Source: Archivesica marissinica
Lineage: Eukaryota; Mollusca; Bivalvia; Venerida; Vesicomyidae
Length of the DNA stretch: 64,000 nt
Reading direction: 5' to 3'
Assembly: GCA_014843695.1 (NCBI GenBank)
Contig: CM026386.1
Location: 91,761,389-91,825,388, forward strand
Shown here: piece after piece, positions 46,060-59,916 of the stretch
Layout: every line of letters starts with the position of its first letter
Position numbering within the stretch: the stretch's first letter is position 1
Program-made: the position numbers and the translations under genes
Notes under the pieces: model-generated
Told to the model about the DNA's origin: nothing
The model's database searches: none
What the model saw: the letters and a program-made list of their open reading frames with translations, nothing else

Positions 46060-49000
46060 GTCATACCTCCAGGAGAGTGTTGTCCTGTATGTCCTAAGCT
46101 ACCACCACATTGTGCCGCCATGATATGTTTACAACCGGATTGTATGGACACAGTCACGACCCCAGGAGAATGTTGTCCTATATGTCCTACACTACCACCA
46201 CATTGTGCCGCCATGCTATGCTAACAACCGGATTGTACGGACACGGTCACACCCCCGGGAGAGTGCTGTCCTGTATGTCCTACACTACCACCACATTGTG
46301 CTGCCATTCTATGTTTACAACCGGATTGTACTGACACGGTCACGCCTCCAGAAGAGTGTTGTCCTGTATGTCCTACACTACCACCACGTTGTGCTGCCAT
46401 GCTATGTTTACAACCAGATTGTACGGACACGGTCACACCTCCAGGAGAGTGTTATCCTGTATGTATGTCCTACACTACCACCACATTGTGCTGCCATGCT
46501 ATGTTTATAACCGGATTGTACGGTCACGCCTCCAGGAGCGTGTTGTCCTCTATGACCTACACTACCACCACATTGTGCCGCCATGCTATGCTTACAACCG
46601 GATTGTACGGACACGGTCACGCCTCCAGAAGAGTGTTGTTATCTATGTCCTACACTACCACCACATTGTGCCGCCATGCTATGTATACAACCGGATAAAC
46701 GGACACGGACATACCTCCAGGAGAGTGTTGTCCTATATGTCCTACACTACCACCACATTGTGCCGCCATGCTATGCTAACAACCGGATTGTACGGACACG
46801 GTCACACCCCCGGGAGAGTGCTGTCCTGTATGTCCTACACTACCACCACATTGTGCTGCCATGCTATGTTTACAACCGGATTGTACTGACACGGTCACGC
46901 CTCCAGAAGAGTGTTGTCCTGTATGTCCTACACTACCACCACATTGTGCTGCCATGCTATGTTTACAACCGGATTGTACGGACACGGTCACACCTCCAGG
47001 AGAGTGTTATCCTGTATGTATGTCCTACACTACCACCACATTGTGCTGCCATGCTATGTTTACAACCGGATTGTACGGTCACGCCTCCAGGAGCGTGTTG
47101 TCCTCTATGACCTACACTACCACCACATTGTGCAGCCATGCTATGCTTACAACCGGATTGTACGGACACGATCACACCTCCAGGAGAGTGTTGTCCTGTA
47201 TGTCCTACACTACCACCACATTGTGCAGCCATGCTATGCTTACATCCGGATTGTACGGACACGGTCACGCCTCCAGGAGAGTGTTGTCCTGTATGTCCTA
47301 CACTACCACCACATTGTGCCGCCATGCTATGTTAACAACCGGATTGTACGGACACGGTCCCGCCTCCAGGAGAGTGTTGTCCTGTATGTCCTACACTACC
47401 ACCACATTGTGCCGCCATGCGATGTTTACAACCGGATTGTACGGACACGGACATACCTCCAGGAGAGTGTTGTCCTGTATGTCCTACACTACCGCCACAT
47501 TGTACCGCCATGCTATGTTTACAACCGGATTGTACGGACACGGTCACGCCTCAAGGAGAGTGTTGTCCTATATGTCCTACACTACCACCACATTGTACCG
47601 CCATGCTATGTTTACAACCGGATTGTACTGTCACGCCTCCAGAAGAGTGTTGTCCTGTATGTCCTACACTACAACCATATTGTGCCGCTATGCTATGTTT
47701 ACAACCGGATTGTACTGACACGGTCACGCCTCCAGAAGAGTGTTGTCCTGTATGTCCTACACTACCACCACATTGTGCTGCCATGCTATGTTTACAACCG
47801 GATTGTACGGACACGGTCATACCTCCAGGAGAGTGTTGTCCTGAATGTCCTACACTACCACTACGTTGTGCTGCCATGCTATGTTTACAACCGGATTGTT
47901 CGGACACGGTCACTCCTCCAGGAGAGTGTTGTCCTGTATGTCCTACACTACCACCACATTGTGCCGCCATGCTATGTTTACAACCGGATTGTACGGACAC
48001 GGTCACGCCTCCAGGAGAGTGTTGTCCTGTATGTCCTACACTACCACCACATTGTGCCGCCATGCTATGTTTACAACCGGATTTTACGGACACGGTCATA
48101 CCTCCAGGAGAGTGTTGTCCTGAATGTCCTACACTACCACCACATTGTGCAGCCATGCTATGTTTACAACCGGATTGTACGGTCACGCCTCCAGGAGAGT
48201 GTTGTCCTGTATGTCCTACACTACCACCACATTGTACCGCCATGCTATGTTTACAACCGGATTGTACGGTCACGCCTCCAGGAGAGTGTTGTCCTGAATG
48301 TCCTACACTACCACCACATTGTACCGCCATGCTATGTTTACAACCGGATTGTACTGTCACGCCTCCAGAAGAGTGTTGTCCTGTATGTCCTACACTACCA
48401 CCACATTGTGCCGCCATGCTATGTTTACAACCGGATTGTACGGACACGGTCACACCTCCAGGAGAGTGTTGTCCTGAATGTCCTACACTACCACTACGTT
48501 GTGCTGCCATGCTGTGTTTACAACCGGATTGTTCGGACACGGTCACTCCTCCAGGAGAGTGTTGTCCTGTATGTCCTACACTACCACCACATTGTGCCGC
48601 CATGCTATGTTTACAACCGGATTGTACGGACACGGTCACGCCTCCAGGAGAGTGTTATCCAGTATGTATGTCCTACACTACCACCACATTGTACCGCCAT
48701 GCTATGTTTACAACCGGATTGTACGGACACGGTCATATCTCCAGGGGAGTGTTGTGTGTTGTCCTGTATGTCCTACACTACCACCACATTGTGCTGCCAT
48801 GCTATGCTTACAACCGGATTGTACGGTCACGCCTCCAGGAGCGTGTTGTCCTCTATGACCTACACTACCACCACATTGTGCAGCCATGCTATGCTTACAA
48901 CCGGATTGTACGGACACGGTCACGCCTCCAGAAGAGTGTTGTTCTCTCTGTCCTACACTACCACCACATTGTGCCGCCATGCTATGTTTATAACCGGATT

Positions 49001-52000
49001 GTACGGACACGATCACGCCTCCAGGAGAGTGTTGTCCTGTATGTCCTACACTACCACCACATTCTGCCGCCATGCTATGTATACAACCGGATAAGCGAAC
49101 AAGGTCACGCCTCCAGGAGAGTGTTGTCCTGTATGTCCTACACTACCACCACATTGTGCCGCCATGCTATGTTTACAACCGGATTGTACGGACACGGTCC
49201 CGCCTCCAGGAGAGTGTTGTCCTGTATGTCCTACACTACCACCACATTGTGCTGCCATGCTATGTTTACAACCGGATAGTACGGACACGGTCACGCCTCC
49301 AGGAGAGTGTTGTCCTGTATGTCCTACACTACCACCACATTGTGCCGCCATGCTATGTTTACAACCGGATTGTATGGACACGGTCATACCTCCAGGAGAG
49401 TGTTGTACTGTATGTCCTACACTATCACCACATTGTACCGCCATGCTATGTTTACAACCGGATTGTACGGACACGGTCACGCCTCCAGGAGAGTGTTGTC
49501 CTGTATGTCCTACACTACCACCACATTGTGCCGCCATGCTATGTTTACAACCGGATTGTACGGACACGGTCATACCTCCAGGAGAGTGTTGTACTGAATG
49601 TTCTACACTACCACCACATTGTGCAGCCATGCTATGTTTACAACCGGATTGTACTGTCACGCCTCCAGGTGAGTGTTGTCCTGTATGTCCTACACTACCA
49701 CCACATTGTGCCGCCATGCTATGTATACAACCGGATAAACGGACACGGTCACGCCTCCAGGAGAGTGTTGTCCTGTATGTCCTACACTACCACCACATTG
49801 TGCTGCCATGCTATGTTTACAACCGGATTGTACGGACACGGTCCCGCCTCCAGGAGAGTGTTGTCCTGTATGTCCTACACTACCACCACATTGTGCCGCC
49901 ATGCTATGTTTACAACCGGATTGTATGGACACGGTCATACCTCCAGAAGAGTGTTGTCCTGTATGTCCTACACTACCACCACATTGTACCGCCATGCTAT
50001 GTTTACAACCGGATTGTACGGACACGGTCACGTCTCCAGGAGAGTGTTGTCCTGTATGTCCTACACTACCACCACATTGTGCCGCCATGCTATGTTTACA
50101 ACCGGATTGTACGGACACGGTCCCGCCTCCAGGAGAGTGTTGTCCTGTATGTCCTACACTACCACCACATTCTGCCGCCATGCTATGTATACAACCGGAT
50201 TGTACGGACACGGTCACGCCTCCAGGAGAGTGTTGTCCTATATGTCCTACACTACCACCACATTGTACCGCCATGCTATGTTTACAACCGGATTGTACTG
50301 TCACGCCTCCAGAAGAGTGTTGTCCTGTATGTCCTACACTACCACCACATTGTGCCGCCATGCTATGTTTACAACCGGATTGTACGGACACGGACATACC
50401 TCCAGGAGAGTGTTGTCCTGTATGTCCTACACTACCGCCACATTGTACCGCCATGCTATGTTTACAACCGGATTGTACGGACACGGTCACGCCTCCAGGA
50501 GAGTGTTGTCCTATATGTCCTACACTACCACCACATTGTACCGCCATGCTATGTTTACAACCGGATTGTACTGTCACGCCTCCAGAAGAGTGTTGTCCTG
50601 TATGTCCTACACTACAACCATATTGTGCCGCTATGCTATGTTTACAACCGGATTGTACTGACACGGTCACGCCTCCAGAAGAGTGTTGTCCTGTATGTCC
50701 TACACTACCACCACATTGTGCCGCCATGCTATGTTTACAACCGGATTGTACGGACACGGTCACGCCTCCAGGAGAGTGTTGTCCTGAATGTCCTACACTA
50801 CCACTACGTTGTGCTGCCATGCTATGTTTACAACCGGATTGTTCGGACACGGTCACTCCTCCAGGAGAGTGTTGTCCTGTATGTCCTACACTACCACCAC
50901 ATTGTGCCGCCATGCTATGTTTACAACCGGATTGTACGGACACGGTCACGCCTCCAGGAGAGTGTTGTCCTGTATGTCCTACACTACCACCACATTGTGC
51001 CGCCATGCTATGTTTACAACCGGATTTTACGGACACGGTCATACCTCCAGGAGAGTGTTGTCCTGAATGTCCTACACTACCACCACATTGTGCAGCCATG
51101 CTATGTTTACAACCGGATTGTACGGTCACGCCTCCAGGAGAGTGTTGTCCTGTATGTCCTACACTACCACCACATTGTACCGCCATGCTATGTTTACAAC
51201 CGGATTGTACGGTCACGCCTCCAGGAGAGTGTTGTCCTGAATGTCCTACACTACCACCACATTGTACCGCCATGCTATGTTTACAACCGGATTGTACTGT
51301 CACGCCTCCAGAAGAGTGTTGTCCTGTATGTCCTACACTACCACCACATTGTGCCGCCATGCTATGTTTACAACCGGATTGTACGGACACGGTCACACCT
51401 CCAGGAGAGTGTTGTCCTGAATGTCCTACACTACCACTACGTTGTGCTGCCATGCTGTGTTTACAACCGGATTGTTCGGACACGGTCACTCCTCCAGGAG
51501 AGTGTTGTCCTGTATGTCCTACACTACCACCACATTGTGCCGCCATGCTATGTTTACAACCGGATTGTACGGACACGGTCACGCCTCCAGGAGAGTGTTA
51601 TCCAGTATGTATGTCCTACACTACCACCACATTGTACCGCCATGCTATGTTTACAACCGGATTGTACGGACACGGTCATATCTCCAGGGGAGTGTTGTGT
51701 GTTGTCCTGTATGTCCTACACTACCACCACATTGTGCTGCCATGCTATGCTTACAACCGGATTGTACGGTAACGCCTCCAGGAGCGTGTTGTCCTCTATG
51801 ACCTACACTACCACCACATTGTGCAGCCATGCTATGCTTACAACCGGATTGTACGGACACGGTCACGCCTCCAGAAGAGTGTTGTTCTCTCTGTCCTACA
51901 CTACCACCACATTGTGCCGCCATGCTATGTTTATAACCGGATTGTACGGACACGATCACGCCTCCAGGAGAGTGTTGTCCTGTATGTCCTACACTACCAC

Positions 52001-54775
52001 CACATTCTGCCGCCATGCTATGTATACAACCGGATAAGCGAACAAGGTCACGCCTCCAGGAGAGTGTTGTCCTGTATGTCCTACACTACCACCACATTGT
52101 GCCGCCATGCTATGTTTACAACCGGATTGTACGGACACGGTCCCGCCTCCAGGAGAGTGTTGTCCTGTATGTCCTACACTACCACCACATTGTGCCGCCA
52201 TGCTATGTTTACAACCGGATAGTACGGACACGGTCACGCCTCCAGGAGAGTGTTGTCCTGTATGTCCTACACTACCACCACATTGTGCCGCCATGCTATG
52301 TTTACAACCGGATTGTATGGACACGGTCATACCTCCAGGAGAGTGTTGTACTGTATGTCCTACACTATCACCACATTGTACCGCCATGCTATGTTTACAA
52401 CCGGATTGTACGGACACGGTCACGCCTCCAGGAGAGTGTTGTCCTGTATGTCCTACACTACCACCACATTGTGCCGCCATGCTATGTTTACAACCGGATT
52501 GTACGGACACGGTCATACCTCCAGGAGAGTGTTGTACTGAATGTTCTACACTACCACCACATTGTGCAGCCATGCTATGTTTACAACCGGATTGTACTGT
52601 CACGCCTCCAGGTGAGTGTTGTCCTGTATGTCCTACACTACCATCACATTGTGCCGCCATGCTATGCATACAACCGGATAAACGGACACGGTCACGCCTC
52701 CAGGAGAGTGTTGTCCTGTATGTCCTACACTACCACCACATTGTGCTGCCATGCTATGTTTACAACCGGATTGTACGGACACGGTCCCGCCTCCAGGAGA
52801 GTGTTGTCCTGTATGTCCTACACTACCACCACATTGTGCCGCCATGCTATGTTTACAACCGGATTGTATGGACACGGTCATACCTCCAGGAGAGTGTTGT
52901 CCTGTATGTCCTACACTACCACCACATTCTGCCGCCATGCTATGTATACAACCGGATAAACGAACAAGGTCACGCCTCCAGGAGAGTGTTGTCCTGTATG
53001 TCCTACACTACCACCACATTGTGCCGCCATGCTATGTTTACAACCGGATTGTACGGACACGGTCCCGCCTCCAGGAGAGTGTTGTCCTGTATGTCCTACA
53101 CTACCACCACATTGTGCCGCCATGCTATGTTTACAACCGGATAGTACGGACACGGTCACGCCTCCAGGAGAGTGTTGTCCTGTATGTCCTACACTACCAC
53201 CACATTGTGCCGCCATGCTATGTTTACAACCGGATTGTATGGACACGGTCATACCTCCAGGAGAGTGTTGTACTGTATGTCCTACACTATCACCACATTG
53301 TACCGCCATGCTATGTTTACAACCGGATTGTACGGACACGGTCACGCCTCCAGGAGAGTGTTGTCCTGTATGTCCTACACTACCACCACATTGTGCCGCC
53401 ATGCTATGTTTACAACCGGATTGTACGGACACGGTCATACCTCCAGGAGAGTGTTGTACTGAATGTTCTACACTACCACCACATTGTGCAGCCATGCTAT
53501 GTTTACAACCGGATTGTACTGTCACGCCTCCAGGTGAGTGTTGTCCTGTATGTCCTACACTACCACCACATTGTGCCGCCATGCTATGTATACAACCGGA
53601 TAAACGGACACGGTCACGCCTCCAGGAGAGTGTTGTCCTGTATGTCCTACACTACCACCACATTGTGCTGCCATGCTATGGTTACAACCGGATTGTACGG
53701 ACACGGTCCCGCCTCCAGAAGAGTGTTGTCCTGTATGTCCTACACTACCACCACATTGTACCGCCATGCTATGTTTACAACCGGATTGTACGGACACGGT
53801 CACGTCTCCAGGAGAGTGTTGTCCTGTATGTCCTACACTACCACCACATTGTGCCGCCATGCTATGTTTACAACCGGATTGTACGGACACGGTCCCGCCT
53901 CCAGGAGAGTGTTGTCCTGTATGTACTACACTACCACCACATTGTGCCGCCATGCTATGTTTACAACCGGATTGTACGGACACAGTCACGCCCCCAGGAG
54001 AATGTTGTCCTATATGTCCTACACTACCACCACATTGTGCCGCCATGCTATGCTTACAACCGGATTGTACGGACACGGTTATACCTCCAGGAGAGTGTTG
54101 TCCTGTATGTCCTACACTACTACCACATTGTACCGCCATGCTATGTTTACAACCGGATTGTACGGACACGGTCACGCCTCCAGGAGAGTGTTGTCCTGTA
54201 TGTCCTACACTACCACCACATTGTGCCGCCATGCTATGCTTACAACCGGATTGTACGGACACGGTCACGCCTCCAGGAGAGTGTTGTCCTGTATGTCCTA
54301 CACTACCACCACATTGTGCCGCCATGCTATGTTTACAACCGGATTGTACGGACACGGTCACGCCTCCAGGAGAATGTTGTCCTATATGTCCTACACTACC
54401 ACCACATTGTGCCGCCATGATATGCTTACAACCGGATTGTACGGACACGGTTATACCTCCAGGGGAGTGTTGTCCTGTATGTCCTACACTACCACTACGT
54501 TGTGCTGCCATGCTATGTTTACAACCGGATTGTACGGACACGGTCACGCCTCCAGGAGCGTGTTGTCCTGTATGTCCTACACTACCACCACATTGTGCCG
54601 CCATGCTATGTTTACAACCGGATTGTACGGACACGGTCACACCTCCAGGAGAGTGTTGTCCGGTATGTATGTCCTACACTACCACCACATTGTGCCGCAT
54701 TGCTATGTTTACAACAGGATTGTACGGACAGGGTCACACCCCCGGGAGAGTGCTGTCCTGTTTGCCGCAAGCAAG
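46060..54775 (+). CDS. VWC-like cysteine-rich repeat array, about 93 units of 31 residues
   Basis: About 93 tandem copies of a 93-bp unit. In the sense frame each unit codes LCLQPDCTDTVTPPGECCPV and then CPTLPPHCAAM. The C-x4-C...PGECCPVC pattern is that of the second half of a von Willebrand factor C domain, so the product would be a secreted, disulfide-rich repeat protein. The first unit (from about 46035) is distinctive (TECTEKVIPPGECCPVCPK). The last (CTDRVTPPGECCPVCRKQ) ends at 54775 with donor gtatat in phase 1, matching the WAP exon at 56573. Higher-order copies occur at offsets of 555, 922 and 2943 bp. Many units are frame-neutral, but some contain a TAA (46224, 47335), a 4-bp insertion (near 46458, 47016, 48663, 51606, 54664) or a GGATAAACGG-type shift. 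The array as assembled is therefore not one open exon. It could be a partly dead expansion or affected by assembly error. Confidence 0.7.
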
Positions 54776-54839
54776 GTATATCAATTAATTTCGATTGTAT
54801 GCATGTATGTTGCGCGTTTTAATACCGGAACAGATTGTC

Positions 54840-55320
54840 ACAACATATACAACTTATGAAGAGATTGATCAATTTAGATGTTGTAGGATACCGCAATGAA
54901 TCAGTAAATACCCCATACCACTCGTCTTGCTGTTGTAGCTTAAACACTATATGACGAAGAACAAGACATTACATAGAGATAGTTGTAACTAAATAGTTAC
55001 GATAGGGAACACAGTTACATAGTACATTATCGGAAATCATTATGGTTCATAGAGATACATGTCGTCCGACTTGATACATAGGGGTCAATTAGTGGTTAAT
55101 ACTCTTCGACTATTCGAAGACAAAGGAATGCTATGGAATGCTATTCAAATAAAGACACCATACGTGTTGCTTCGAGTCTTCGTGTAAGGTTCCGATAATT
55201 AGTGTCCGCATATATACGATGCCGTCAACATACGATTCTGGAATCTGTCTTTACTGTGTACGTTTTACTGACATACAAAGGACACTATTGATGACAAGTA
55301 GGCAATCTTTGATCACCTGA
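54840..55320. other. intron of VWC/WAP gene, first part
   Basis: No exon or repeat is recognised before the 60-bp AT-rich minisatellite starts. Confidence 0.5.
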
Positions 55321-55324
55321 AATG

Positions 55325-56432
55325 TATTGGGCAATACATACATATATATATAATGACTTGTACACCTACATGCATAGCATTATATGGATTGGGTAATATA
55401 TACATATATATAATGACTCGTACACCTGCATGCATAGCATTATATGGATTGGGCAATACATACATATATATAATGACTCGTAAACCTACATGCATAGCAT
55501 TATATGGATTGGGCAATACATACATATATATAATGACTCGTACATCTACATGCATAGCATTATATGGATTGGGCAATACATATATATATAATGACTCGTA
55601 CACCTACATAGCATTATATGGATTGGGCAATACATACATATATATATATATAATGACTCATACACCTACATGCATAGCATTATATGGATTGGGCAATACA
55701 TACATATATATATATATATAATGACTCGTACACCTACATAGCATTATATGGATTGGGCAATACATACATATATATATATAATGACTCATACACCTACATG
55801 CATAGCATTATATGGATTGGGCAATACATACATATATATATATATATATAATGACTCGTACACCTACATAGCATTATATGGATTGGGCAATACATACATA
55901 TATATATAATGACTCGTACACCTACATAGCATTATATGGATTGGGCAATACATACAAATAATATATATATAATGACTCGTACACCTACATAGCATTATAT
56001 GGATTGGGCAATACATACATATATATATAATGACTCGTACACCTACATAGCATTATATGGATTGGGCAATACATACATATATATAATGACTCGTACACCT
56101 ACTGCATAGCATTATATGGATTGGGCAATACATACATATATATATAATGACTCGTACACCTACATAGCATTATATGGATTGGGCAATACATACATATATA
56201 TATAATGACTCGTACACCTACATAGCATTATATGGATTGGGCAATACATACATATATATATATAATGACTCGTACACCTACATAGCATTATATGGATTGG
56301 GCAATACATACATATATATATAGTGACTCGTACACCTACATGCATAGCATTATATGGATTGGGCAATACATACATACATATATATAATGACTCGTACACC
56401 TGCATAGCATTATATGGATTGGGAAATACTGA
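55325..56432. repeat. AT-rich minisatellite, about 55-65-bp unit, about 18 copies
   Basis: Units contain GCATTATATGGATTGGGCAA, a variable (TA)n tract and AATGACTCGTACACCTACAT. Unit length varies through the (TA)n tract and the presence of TGCA. Intronic in the VWC/WAP gene. Confidence 0.95.
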
Positions 56433-56572
56433 TTGTATATATGTATGTAATACATTGTGTTGTGGAAGGGTTATATTCTCTGCATCTAGCTTCGTAGTCT
56501 CATATCTGGAGAGAATTTCGTGTCTACTTGGAAACATTTTAATTACTGATCGAGTTGTTTGATCATTTTCAG

Positions 56573-56722
56573 TAGCAGAAAAACCCGGTCGGTGTCCACG
56601 ACGGCGGCGATTTCAATTTGGTGCATGTGTGGACCGATGTACCAGCGATTCCAGTTGCCCCGGGATACAGAAGTGTTGCAGTAATGGGTGTGGCAATACA
56701 TATATGCGGCCCATAAGACGTG
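56573..56722 (+). CDS. WAP-domain exon of the cysteine-rich gene
   Basis: A 150-bp exon, acceptor tttgatcattttcag, donor gtgaga, phase 1 at both ends. It encodes one whey-acidic-protein four-disulfide-core domain: EKPGRCPRRRRFQFGACVDR, then CTSDSSCPGIQKCCSNGCG. Seven of the eight canonical cysteines are present. The eighth, expected in GCGxxC, is tyrosine (GCGNTYMRP; a TGT-to-TAT-type change). The preceding exon end at 54775 leaves G, giving a valine codon at the junction, so a VWC-repeat plus WAP protein is supported. WAP domains often inhibit proteases or occur in secreted matrix and shell proteins; the role here is unknown. No further exon was found downstream. Confidence 0.85.
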
Positions 56723-57029
56723 GTGAGAATTTAACGATTTCATTGTTTTAGCATGGCGTAATCACATGCAAATTGCCATTCTGATATCAATAATTGACAA
56801 TCTTTATTTACAATACTATTTCCGGTAGGTTAAAATACCTGTTGTTTTCGGCAAGACGTCATCAGGTGTTGGAATTATCGCGAGTAATTAAATAACAATA
56901 TATAAATTAACCGTACCCCACCCAACAACCGATAGTCCTTCATGCAAAATACATTAAATACCTTTTATCATCGCTATTGCCCCCCTTTGGAAACTAATGA
57001 AACTAAAATGGCACGTTGTTCAAGCATGC

Positions 57030-57800
57030 ATCGATAAACAAAACTGGTGCGGTCAGCATGTACTCTTAAACAAATATCATGATAGCGATAGGGCAAACTG
57101 GTGCGGTCAGCATGTACTCCTAGACAAATATCATGGTAGCGATAGGGCAAACTGGTGAGGTCAGCATGTACTCCTAGACAAATAGCATGGTAGCGATAGG
57201 GCAAACTGGTGCGGTCAGCATGTACTCCTAGACAAATATCATGGTAGCGATAGGGCACACTGGTGCGGTCAGCATGTACTCCTAGACAAATATCATGGTT
57301 GCGATAGGGCAAACTGGTGAGGTCAGCATATACTCCTAGACAAATATCATGGTAGCGATAGGGCAAACTGGTGCGGTCAGCATGTACTGCTAGACAAATA
57401 TCATTGTAGCGATAGGTCAAACTGGTGCGGTCAGCATGTACTCTTAGACAAATATCATGGTAGCGATAGGCCAAACTGGTGCGGTCAGCATGTACTCTTA
57501 GACAAATATCATGGTAGCGATAGGGCAAACTGGCGCGGTCAGCATGTACTCTTAGACACATATCATGGTAGCGATAGGGTAAACTGGTGCGGTCAGCATG
57601 TACTCTTAGACAACTATCATGGTAGCGATAGGGCAAACTGATGCGGTCAACATACTCTTAGACAAATATCATGGTAGCGATAGGGCAAACTCGTGCGGTC
57701 AGCATGTACTCTTAGACAAATATCATGGTAGCGATAGGGCAAACTCGTGCGGTCAGCATGTACTCTTAGACAAATATCATGGTAGCGATAGGCCAAACTC
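57030..57800. repeat. minisatellite, 54-bp unit, about 14 copies
   Basis: Units contain GGTAGCGATAGGGCAAACTG and GGTCAGCATGTACTC. One and a half inverted copies reappear at 58785-58865. Confidence 0.95.
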
Positions 57801-57804
57801 GTGC

Positions 57805-58045
57805 AATTAAATTGTAAAGTTAAACTTTATATATTTACAATGATTGAGAAAACAAACTTTAAGCATTTATATAAATCACGCTCTTTGGCACTGATGAAAG
57901 TGTAAATATGTTATCATTCGAGTGCACGGAGAAAACCCACCTGTCCGATCTGGCGACCACTGTACCACCCCACATACCTCCCAGTCCGAGTTCTTTCAAT
58001 GAAATTGGCCGTACATATATGATGGTTGTGTTTTGCGAAGGATGT
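57805..58045 (-). repeat. SINE family B copy, left member of inverted pair
   Basis: The minus strand carries GGGTTTTCTCC and the shared tail. It pairs in inverted orientation with 58535-58785, extending from the minisatellite edge through the SINE into the flank TGATGGTTGTGTTTTGCGAAG. Confidence 0.75.
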
Positions 58046-58534
58046 TTAGTATATCTATTGTTTGGAAACATACGTTTGGATAATATGAGGAAGTTATATA
58101 CAAGTACCACATTGCAATTATTTCGTAATACATTTGCATTGTCAGGATCATCTTATTAACGATATACTGCTACCAGACTAAACGTCTATATTGCTTTCAT
58201 ATAGTAACGGGAATGAAGCGAAAAATGCTATTTTAGAGGTATGCTTTCAGAGAGTTATGTGTATCACGTGAATAAATGAAAGAAGTGAAGCAATGAAAGC
58301 TACCGATAGAAGATATCACGACACAAGTATACAGTATTACAGCATTAGTTCCCGCCTTTCAGTATCTTATGTGTAATAAAGCCGCTTAGCTTTGTTCTAT
58401 GTCTTTGTAAGTATTATATGAACACACATTTCCCCACAGCGCTGAAGCAGGTCATGTTGTATGAACTATTGCGTGTGAACACTTTACAAAATGTAAATCA
58501 AACACATAACTTCCTTATAGATATACTAAAAATA

Positions 58535-58785
58535 TCTTCGCAAAACACAACCATCATATATTTATATGACCCATTAACTTACGCCAATTTCATTGAAGGA
58601 ACTCGGACTGGGAAGCAGTGGTCGCCAAATCGGACAGGTGGGTTTTCTCCGGTTTCCTTTCACGAGAATGACAACAAATTTACACTTTCATCCGTGCCAA
58701 CGAGAGTGATTTATATAAATTCTTAAAGTTTGTTTTCTCAATCGTTGTAAAATAAATAAAGTTTAACTTTACAATTTAATCGCAC
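58535..58785 (+). repeat. SINE family B copy, right member of inverted pair
   Basis: Reads CTTCGCAAAACACAACCATC, then CGGACAGGTGGGTTTTCTCC, then the SINE tail and AAAGTTTAACTTTAC, followed by inverted 54-bp minisatellite units. This is the reverse complement of 57805-58045. Confidence 0.75.
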
Positions 58786-59022
58786 CAGTTTGGCCTATCG
58801 CTACCATGATATTTGTCTAAGAGTACATGCTGATCGCACCAGTTTGCCCTATCGCTACCATGATAGTTAGCGACACAAGCGACACAAGCTACGGTAGTGT
58901 TTTTCTTGAGTCGAGATAAAAACAGTTTATAAAAATATAAATATAGGACTATCGTGCAAGTTTCTTTGTATGGATAAAAGCTATATAAGTATACATAAAA
59001 TAAAACGGATAAAAATAGAAAT

Positions 59023-59721
59023 ATGGACGGAACAGTTGTAATTACAGAGACACAAGTAAGTGAAAGTTCACTATCTGAAAAACAAAATGGCGTCCCTCTC
59101 GCATTCTTCAGAGAAAACGAACTGTTTGGGTCAGTGAAACCGATGCCACACATGTGGTTAAAACATGAAGAACTTTAGAAAAGTGTATCTGAAACAATAG
59201 ATGCAACCCATATTAACGGCCTTCAAAGGGATCGAGGTATGTGGAGAATATACGTAGACAACATTGAAGACAAAGTTGCCCTAATTACGAAAGGGGTAAC
59301 CCTAAGGGGAAGGACCCTCCCAATATTGAGTACAAACCCGTTTAGATTTGATGGCGAGAACACTGTCCGTGTTCGTGTACAAGATATACCACTTTCAGCG
59401 GACGATGGGATCATAACACGGGTATTCATCCTGAAAGGCCTAGATGTTATTTCCGCGACTCGAGAGAAGCTCCGAATAAACAATAAACTAACGAATTGCG
59501 AAACCGGTGATCGTTTGATCGTAATAAAAGAATCAACACTGAATACACCACTAAACAGGTTTATGACTTTTGGCCAGTTCAAAGCTAAGGTAATAATACA
59601 CAGGAACCAAATAATTAAAACTGTGAAGTGCTCAAAATGCCTTGAAGCAGGACACCTTGTATCGTCCTGCCAAAATGACTGGAAATGTATCCAGTGTGGT
59701 CAATATGGACACAAAAAGTAG
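59023..59721 (+). pseudogene. truncated LINE-type ORF1 with CCHC knuckles
   Basis: One reading frame from ATG (MDGTVVITETQ) to 59721, interrupted by an in-frame TAG at 59176, probably from CAG. The central part (MWRIYVDNIEDKVALITKG; VRVQDIPLSADDGI) resembles the RNA-binding region of non-LTR retrotransposon ORF1 proteins. A complete zinc knuckle CSKCLEAGHLVSSC (C-x2-C-x4-H-x4-C) follows. A second (CIQCGQYGHKK) is cut by a stop before its last cysteine. There is no endonuclease or reverse transcriptase nearby. It is a dead 5' fragment of a retroelement. The family assignment (Tx1/L1-like) is from general resemblance. Confidence 0.7.
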
Positions 59722-59916
59722 TATATATTAGACTGATAGTAGCAGCCCATATATTACACATTGAATCAAGGAGATGGCATAAACAAGAAATGATTCCGAT
59801 AAATGATCGCACATGTCAAGTATGTATTAGTTTAGAAGTTGAATTCCATTAGAGTTATTTACATAAAACAATAATATTGGAAAATGCAGAACCTATTAAA
59901 GTTCAAAGAGTTGCTA

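Noticed and set aside
46221..54640. Long antisense frames (repeated SVGHTGQHSPGG) and the second sense frame (YVLHYHHIVPPCY)
   Set aside because: They are shadows of the 93-bp array. Only the cysteine-rich frame matches a known domain pattern and joins the WAP exon in phase.
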